DNA from: CAVVNC01 sp963750015
Lineage (GTDB): Bacteria; Desulfobacterota; Syntrophorhabdia; Syntrophorhabdales; WCHB1-27
Direction: 5' to 3'
Assembly: GCA_963750015.1 (NCBI GenBank)
Contig: CAVVPU010000203.1
Location: 1 to 64,000 of the forward strand
Length of the DNA: 64,000 nt
Below, piece after piece: positions 58,861 to 64,000 of this stretch. Position 1 is the stretch's first letter; each line of letters begins with the position of its first letter. Made by a program: the position numbers and the translations under genes. The notes beneath the pieces are model-generated. The model was not told the origin of the DNA and ran no database searches. It worked only from the letters and a program-made list of their open reading frames with translations.

Positions 58861-60901
58861 AGGGAACAGCATGACCGAAGAAATAAGCGTAGTGATCGAC
58901 AAGAAGAGCATTCTCGTTGAAAACGAGAAGAACCTTCTCGAGCTGATACGCAAGGCCGGCATAGAGCTTCCCACGTTCTGCTATCATTCGGAGCTGAGCG
59001 TCTACGGGGCATGCCGTCTCTGTATGGTCGATGTAGCGGGGATCGGCCTCGTTCCAGCCTGTTCCACTCCGCCGACCGACGGGATGACGGTGAGCACGAA
59101 TACGGCGGAGACCAGGAGCATGCGGAAGATGATCGTGGAGCTCCTCCTGGCGAGCCACAGCGATAACTGTCCCACCTGCCAGAAAAGTACAACCTGTCAG
59201 CTCCAGGCCCTCGCCCGCAGACTGGGGGTCACAAAAGTGCGGTTCAAGAAACAGCGACGTGACGGCTGTATCGACAGCTCTTCGCCGTCGCTCGTCCGTG
59301 ACCCTAACAAGTGTGTCCTCTGTGGGGACTGTGTCCGCATCTGCTCCGAAGTGCAATCGGTGGGAGCCATCGACTTCGCCTACCGGGGAGCAGAGACCAG
59401 GGTGATCCCTTCATTCGGGAAGGATCTCGACAAAGTAGAGTGCGTGAACTGCGGTCAGTGCGCCCGCATCTGTCCCACCGGGGCCCTCACACCGAAGTCT
59501 GAGGTGGAAGAGGTGTGGAAGGCGCTTCATGACCCGAACAAGGTAGTCGTGGCCCAGATTGCCCCTGCCGTCCGGGTCGCTATCGGTGAGATGTTCGGTC
59601 TTGAAGCAGGGGTGACGTCAACAGGCCAGATCTGCGCTTCCTTGCGCGCCATTGGCTTCGACAAGGTGTTCGATACGTCGTTTACCGCCGATCTGACCGT
59701 CGTAGAAGAGAGCAACGAATTCATCAAACGGATAGGGGCCGGTGAGCGGATACCTCAGTTTACCTCCTGTTGCCCCGCATGGGTCAAGTTCGTGGAACAG
59801 TATTATCCGGAGCTCGTCGACCATCTTTCCACATGCCGGTCTCCCCAGCAGATGTTCGGCGCCCTCTCCAAAGAGGTTATTTCCGCCACCATGGGCATGA
59901 GGAAAGAAGATATCGAGGTGGTCTCCATCATGCCGTGCACTGCAAAAAAATTCGAAGCGAGAAGGCCGGAATTCATTCGTGAGGGCATCAGAGACGTAGA
60001 CCACGTGCTCACCACCCAGGAGCTGGGAAGCATGATCCAGGAGGCGGGACTCCACTTCAAAGAGCTCGAGCCTGATACGTTCGACATGCCTTTCGGATTC
60101 AAGACGGGAGCAGGCGTCATCTTCGGCAATTCAGGAGGCGTGTCTGAAGCCGTGCTTCGCTATGTCACGGAGAAGCTCACCGGCGAGAAACGGGAGAACT
60201 ACCAATTTGCGAGCGTGAGAGGTGAAGGAGCCCTTCGCGAAGCCCGTCTGAAGGTGGGGGATAAGGAATTCTCCCTTGCTGTGGTGAGCGGTCTCGGAAA
60301 CGCCCGCAAGCTTATCGAACGGATCAAATCCGGAGAAGCCGCGTACCATCTGGTCGAGGTCATGGCGTGCCCGGGCGGATGCATAGGGGGGGCAGGACAA
60401 CCCGTGTCGGCCGATCCAACGGTCAGAAAGCTGCGAACGAAGGGCATTTACGAGAACGACAGGATGCTCGTGCTTCACAAGTCACAGGACAACCCTTACG
60501 TCGGCGAGCTCTATCGCACCTTTCTGGGCGATGTGGGCGGGCTCAAAGCGCACGACCTTCTTCACACAGGATACAGGAACAGGAAGAGGATCGTCGACGA
60601 AGACGTGCCCTTGCATGCGGCCGGCGGCACAGGAAGCGTCGATGTGAGCGTCTGTGTGGGAACGAGCTGCTTTTTGAAAGGGTCTCAAAGACTGCTCCAC
60701 GACATACTCGACTACTTGGGTCTGAACAATCTCGGACATCTGGTGAACGTGGGCGCCTCTTTCTGCTTCGAACGGTGCGATAAGGGACCGACCGTGAGGA
60801 TCGGCCAGCAGGTGATCGAGCGATGCACCCTGGATGAGGCTATCAAAACCATCGAAAGATACCTGGGACCGACACGGGTCGAAGGAGTAAGCCATGGCTG
60901 A
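58853..60901 (+). CDS. hydA: [FeFe]-hydrogenase catalytic subunit HydA with C-terminal [2Fe-2S] domain (hydrogenase 3)
   Basis: Catalytic subunit of 682 residues. N-terminal [2Fe-2S] (CYHSELSVYGACRLC), His/Cys [4Fe-4S] (HSDNCPTCQKSTTC) and 2[4Fe-4S] domains lead to the H domain with canonical TSCCPAW (304-310), MPCTAKK and EVMACPGGCIGGAGQP. Unlike the other two HydA proteins it has an extra thioredoxin-like [2Fe-2S] domain of about 85 residues at the C-terminus (VCVGTSC; SFCFERC), as in HydA of Thermotoga type. The ATG at 58853 is used; 58871 is also possible. It overlaps hydS by 8 bases. Confidence 0.96.
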   Translation: MAKGNSMTEEISVVIDKKSILVENEKNLLELIRKAGIELPTFCYHSELSVYGACRLCMVDVAGIGLVPACSTPPTDGMTVSTNTAETRSMRKMIVELLLASHSDNCPTCQKSTTCQLQALARRLGVTKVRFKKQRRDGCIDSSSPSLVRDPNKCVLCGDCVRICSEVQSVGAIDFAYRGAETRVIPSFGKDLDKVECVNCGQCARICPTGALTPKSEVEEVWKALHDPNKVVVAQIAPAVRVAIGEMFGLEAGVTSTGQICASLRAIGFDKVFDTSFTADLTVVEESNEFIKRIGAGERIPQFTSCCPAWVKFVEQYYPELVDHLSTCRSPQQMFGALSKEVISATMGMRKEDIEVVSIMPCTAKKFEARRPEFIREGIRDVDHVLTTQELGSMIQEAGLHFKELEPDTFDMPFGFKTGAGVIFGNSGGVSEAVLRYVTEKLTGEKRENYQFASVRGEGALREARLKVGDKEFSLAVVSGLGNARKLIERIKSGEAAYHLVEVMACPGGCIGGAGQPVSADPTVRKLRTKGIYENDRMLVLHKSQDNPYVGELYRTFLGDVGGLKAHDLLHTGYRNRKRIVDEDVPLHAAGGTGSVDVSVCVGTSCFLKGSQRLLHDILDYLGLNNLGHLVNVGASFCFERCDKGPTVRIGQQVIERCTLDEAIKTIERYLGPTRVEGVSHG

Positions 60902-62625
60902 CGAGATCGGCGCACAGCAGATCGTCTTTACCCTGGCCGCGCGTTGCCGCGACTGCTACAGGTGCCTCAGGGCATGCCCGGTCAAGGCCATCAGGATGAA
61001 GAATGGCCAGGCCTACGTCGATGAACAGCGCTGTATCGCTTGCGGCACGTGCATCAGGGAGTGCCCCCAGCAGGCAAAGTCGTTCCGCCAGGACGTGGAG
61101 ACGGTTGAGAGGCTGGTCGAAAGCGGCCGGTTTCTGGCAGCCAGCATTGCCCCTTCCTTCGCGGCCGTCTTCAACGGGTGGCAAAGAAAGCGCCTCCCCG
61201 CAGCCCTTCGGGCCCTCGGCTTCGGCTACGTGGGGCAGACCTCACAGGGCGCATACCAGGTATCTGCCCACACGGCGCGGCTTCTGGAGCAGGACGAATC
61301 AAAAACCTACGTTGCCACGGCCTGCCCGGCGGTGGTCAATTACGTGGAAAAGTATCGCCACGACCTGGTGGCCGATCTGCTCCCCCTTGCATCGCCGATG
61401 GCGGTCCACGGGCGCATGCTGAAGAGGCTCCACGGCCAGGATTGCGCGGTTGTTTTTATTGGCCCCTGTGTGGCAAAGAAGTCGGAGATACTCCGACCCG
61501 CCGTCGCAGGCTCCATTGATTGCGTACTGACCTTCAAGGAGCTTGCGGCATGGCTCGAGAAGAGAGGCATAGACCTTTCGAGGTGCGAGGAGAGCGACTT
61601 CGACGAGAAGGCCCTACGCGACGCCCAGCTTTATCCCCTGCCCGGAGGAAGTATCAAGTGCGCCGAGCTGGAGGACGATGGGCTCAGCCGGCGAATAGTT
61701 CGGATCGACGGCATGCACAACATAAGGGAAGTGCTTACGCCGAGCCCGCGGGATTCCAAGTATGCCCTCATAGAGCCGCTCTTCTGCAACCAGGGTTGCA
61801 TCAATGGGCCGGGGATCAATATCGACAAGAACACTTTCGAACGGCGCCGGGAGATCATAGAATACAACCAGGAGACATCCGCCCAGGATAGTCCGCCTCT
61901 CCTTCAGCCCGGCGATCTTCTTCGTACCTCTTTCAAGAAAGACCTCGATCTTCCCCCGGTCTCGGAAGAGGAGATACAGGCTATCCTGGAAAGCACCGGC
62001 AAATCGGATCCCCAGCAGCAGCTCAACTGTGGCGCCTGTGGCTACGACACGTGCCGGGACAAGGCGATCGCGCGTTGCCCAGGGCATGGCAGAGCCGGAG
62101 ATGTGTATCCCCTTTATGAGGCTCCGGGCCGAAAGAAGGACGGACAAGATCATCGATACCAGTCCGAACGGCATCGTGATTCTCAACGAGGACCTTGCCA
62201 TCCTCAGCATGAACCCTACCTTCAAGCACTTCTTTTCGTGCTCCGACGCGGTCCTCGGAAGACAAATCTCGTACCTCATGGACCCGGCTCCATTCGAGAA
62301 ACTCGTGTCAGGCATGGCGGACAAACTCGACATCACCGTGAGCCATCGCCCTTACAACCTTATGTGCCGCGAGCTCATCTACACTTTGAGCGAGGAGAAG
62401 CAGATTGTCGGCATCTTCATGAACATCACGAATCAGCAGGAGCAGGAGAACCAGTTGAAGGAACTGCGGTCACAAACCGTTGAGCAGGCCAACGAGCTTC
62501 TCGAGCACCAGGTCAGGATGGCGATCAACATGGCCCAATTTCTCGGGGAAAGCACGGCAAAAGGGGAAGCCCTCGTGCGAAAGCTGATGATCCTGAGTGA
62601 GGGGGATGGAAAAAGCTCAAAATAG
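60894..62625 (+). CDS. hydS: sensory [FeFe]-hydrogenase HydS with PAS domain, interrupted by one +1 frameshift
   Basis: Group C-type sensor, 576 residues when the frames are joined. N-terminal 2[4Fe-4S] (CRDCYRCLRAC; CIACGTCIREC), H-domain with ATACPAV, IGPCVAKK and LFCNQGCINGPG, then a four-Cys site NCGACGYDTCRDKAIA. The frame then shifts: skipping base 62073 gives VAQGMAEPEMCIPFM and a PAS domain (DTSPNGIVILNEDLAIL) ending in a helix. The join is exactly the sequence expected of the family. The shift sits in GCGATCGCGCG. It is either an indel or a real break separating sensor from PAS. It overlaps hydA and the phosphatase gene. Confidence 0.87.
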
Positions 62626-63778
62626 TTCGAGAAAGTACGTTGAAACCGTCGTGGCCCAGAGGGCGAAGCGCACCGGAGCAGTCTGCGGAGACTTTGTCGT
62701 GATCGAGCGCACCGATGAGGCGACGACCGCGGTTCTCGCCGACGGTATCGGCACGGGAGTCAAAGCCCGCGTGGCAGCCGTGATGTACGCGAGCCGGCTC
62801 ATGGAGCTGGTCCGCCTCGGGTTCACTCTCAGGGAAGCGTGTACGAAAGTCGTCGCTACCATGCACGAGGCCCGGACCGCTGACATACCTTTTGCCGCCT
62901 TTGCTGTCTGTCGTATCCTCAACAGCGGCCACGCGACCATCCTCTCCTACGAAATACCATCACCCATTCTGGTCGACAAGCGCCTCGCCGCTTATCTGCC
63001 CCAGCCGAGGTCGTATCCGCTCGGGCTCGAAATGATCTCGGAAACCAATTGTACCCTCGACCCGGGAGACGGCATCATCCTCGTAAGCGACGGCGTGAGC
63101 CAGGCAGGACTGGGGCACGCCTTTCGGATGGGGTGGGGCATGTCCCTCGTCTCCGATTTCGTGAACGGTTGCCTCATGAACCGGACTGACCTGAAAGACG
63201 TGCCGGAGCGGATAATAGGACGGGTCAAGGAGATCTCCGGGGCCACATACGGGGATGACACTACGTGCCTGCTCCTGTTGTGCCGCGAAGCCCGGGTGTT
63301 GAACGTGGCCACGGGACCCCCTTTCAAGAAGGCAGACGACAGCGAGGCGGTCCGGCGCTTCATGGAAATGAGAGGCAGAAAGGTAATCTGCGGCTCGACG
63401 ACGACCGAGATATTCGCACGCATTCTTAAAACTCCCGCAATGCTCAAGGACCCGGATTCAACCGATTACTTCAAACCCCCTTCCTATGAGGTCCAGGGTA
63501 TCGATCTCGCGACAGAGGGTGCGATCACTCTCAACCAGGTTTACAACATTATCGAGGAAGGAGCGGAAAGGCTTGAGGCGCGTTCTTCTGTTTCAGACCT
63601 CTACCGCCTTCTTCACGCATCCGACACCATCAATTTCTTCGTGGGCACGGCGGCGAACGCCGCTCATCGGGCTATTTCCTTCAAGCAGATGGGCGTACTG
63701 CCTCGGGAAGCGATCATCCTGCTCCTCGCGGAAAAGCTCACCAAGATGGGTAAACTGGTAAGGCTGGAATACCTTTGA
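62606..63778 (+). CDS. SpoIIE-type PP2C protein phosphatase
   Basis: Serine phosphatase of 390 residues. Metal-binding motifs are VLADGIGTGVKARVA, LVSDGVSQAGLG and GDDTTCLLLL within residues 1 to about 225. A C-terminal region of about 160 residues (starting near FKKADDSEAVRRF) follows; it is not a PP2C part and I do not recognise it. The ATG at 62606 directly follows GAGGGGG and lies inside the end of hydS by 20 bases. It probably carries the output of HydS by dephosphorylating a partner protein, perhaps a STAS protein not in this window. Confidence 0.92.
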   Translation: MEKAQNSSRKYVETVVAQRAKRTGAVCGDFVVIERTDEATTAVLADGIGTGVKARVAAVMYASRLMELVRLGFTLREACTKVVATMHEARTADIPFAAFAVCRILNSGHATILSYEIPSPILVDKRLAAYLPQPRSYPLGLEMISETNCTLDPGDGIILVSDGVSQAGLGHAFRMGWGMSLVSDFVNGCLMNRTDLKDVPERIIGRVKEISGATYGDDTTCLLLLCREARVLNVATGPPFKKADDSEAVRRFMEMRGRKVICGSTTTEIFARILKTPAMLKDPDSTDYFKPPSYEVQGIDLATEGAITLNQVYNIIEEGAERLEARSSVSDLYRLLHASDTINFFVGTAANAAHRAISFKQMGVLPREAIILLLAEKLTKMGKLVRLEYL

Positions 63779-63907
63779 GAAGGGTCTTCCACCCTCTGGT
63801 GAGGGGACGGGTTCAGTATACAATCGTAGGCCTTAGTCTTTCCATAAATTGCGCGATAACTGTATACAGCGTAGTGCCGCTAATCGCGAAAAAAGGCTCA
63901 ATTGCTC

Positions 63908-63937
63908 TTGAAATGTGCCCGTTTTTTGGCTTATAAT
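63908..63937 (+). promoter_or_regulatory. sigma-70-type promoter upstream of the last gene
   Basis: TTGAAA (63908-63913), an 18-base spacer and a consensus TATAAT (63932-63937). It lies 29 bases before the GTG at 63967 and gives a short leader with the ribosome site. Upstream, CTGTATACAG (63860-63869) is a 10-bp palindrome that may be an operator. Confidence 0.6.
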
Positions 63938-63966
63938 AAAGAAGAAGGTAAGGAAGGGAGCCTCTT

Positions 63967-64000
63967 GTGAAGATAAGATTTCTGGGTGCCGCACGACAGG
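63967..64000 (+). CDS. metallo-beta-lactamase-fold (beta-CASP type) protein, N-terminal fragment
   Basis: Only 11 codons are in the window, reading MKIRFLGAARQ from a GTG, preceded by AAGGAAGGGAG. The start (M)KI-FLGAA--V is the typical first strand of beta-CASP RNA-processing nucleases and related metallo-beta-lactamase proteins. The call rests on this short match plus the good promoter, so it is tentative. Confidence 0.5.
   Translation, partial: MKIRFLGAARQ

Noticed and set aside
1..64000. CRISPR arrays, tRNA or rRNA genes, transposons, prophage genes
   Set aside because: No regular direct-repeat array, cloverleaf-like sequence, terminal inverted repeats with transposase, or phage structural genes were noticed by eye.

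Overview
The window reads as a chromosomal segment of a strictly anaerobic, probably syntrophic Gram-negative bacterium. The best match I can suggest is a Syntrophorhabdus-like lineage (order Syntrophorhabdales, formerly Deltaproteobacteria). This rests on gene content alone: three multi-subunit NAD(P)-type [FeFe]-hydrogenases, hydE and hydF, a selenocysteine formate dehydrogenase, etfAB with thiolase and crotonase, a LolB-like lipoprotein and an HlyD adaptor (which imply an outer membrane), and no respiratory oxidases. The DNA is GC-rich, genes are tightly packed and many overlap by 1-4 bases. I see no tRNA, rRNA, CRISPR array, insertion sequence or phage gene.

Layout. 1-6,050: a CecR/YbhGFSR-like efflux operon (TetR regulator, HlyD adaptor, two separate ABC ATPases, two ABC-2 permeases, the last cut by the window edge), with a paired palindromic operator over the regulator start. 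6,100-21,300: mostly housekeeping and orphan genes (cupin, methyltransferase, nitrilase-fold protein with Ser in place of the nucleophilic Cys, argS, lepB, a TPR protein, a lipoprotein, a DUF362 ferredoxin protein, a U32 peptidase, a DNPH1-like hydrolase, ybaK, a J-domain protein, a radical SAM protein, rpoH). 21,400-23,370: DUF3343 protein, cysteine-desulfurase-like enzyme and YedF, a set tied to selenium or sulfur handling. 23,450-28,070: a zinc-ribbon membrane protein and etfA, etfB, crotonase and thiolase for acyl-CoA metabolism.

28,360-45,900 is a hydrogenase island on the minus strand. It holds hydE, hydF and aspA; then hydrogenase 1 (NuoE-like, a NuoF-GltD fusion, HydA); then hydrogenase 2 (HndABCD-like, with many Fe-S ligands lost); then an upstream regulatory block (two DRTGG proteins, an RsbW-type kinase, a hydrogenase-like sensor, a PHP phosphoesterase, a HATPase). 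46,280-52,360 is a formate dehydrogenase operon: a truncated-NuoF/GltD flavoprotein, a formate dehydrogenase read through an in-frame TGA as selenocysteine with a SECIS-like hairpin just after it, a ferritin-like protein and fdhD. 52,570-55,620: dodecin, a B12-binding-type radical SAM protein and a frameshifted RNA 3'-phosphate cyclase. 55,790-63,780: rex and the complete plus-strand hydrogenase 3 operon (HydC, HydB, HydA, a PAS-containing sensory hydrogenase, a SpoIIE-type phosphatase). The window ends in the first codons of a metallo-beta-lactamase-fold gene.

How it works together (inference): beta-oxidation-type enzymes yield reduced ETF and NADH; three hydrogenases and one formate dehydrogenase dispose of the electrons as H2 and formate. 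Rex reads NADH/NAD+, and hydrogenase-like sensors coupled to a phosphatase and an RsbW-like kinase could read H2 or redox state. Three genes (PHP, rtcA, sensory hydrogenase) each carry one shift of the +1 type; these may be assembly indels, decay or recoding.
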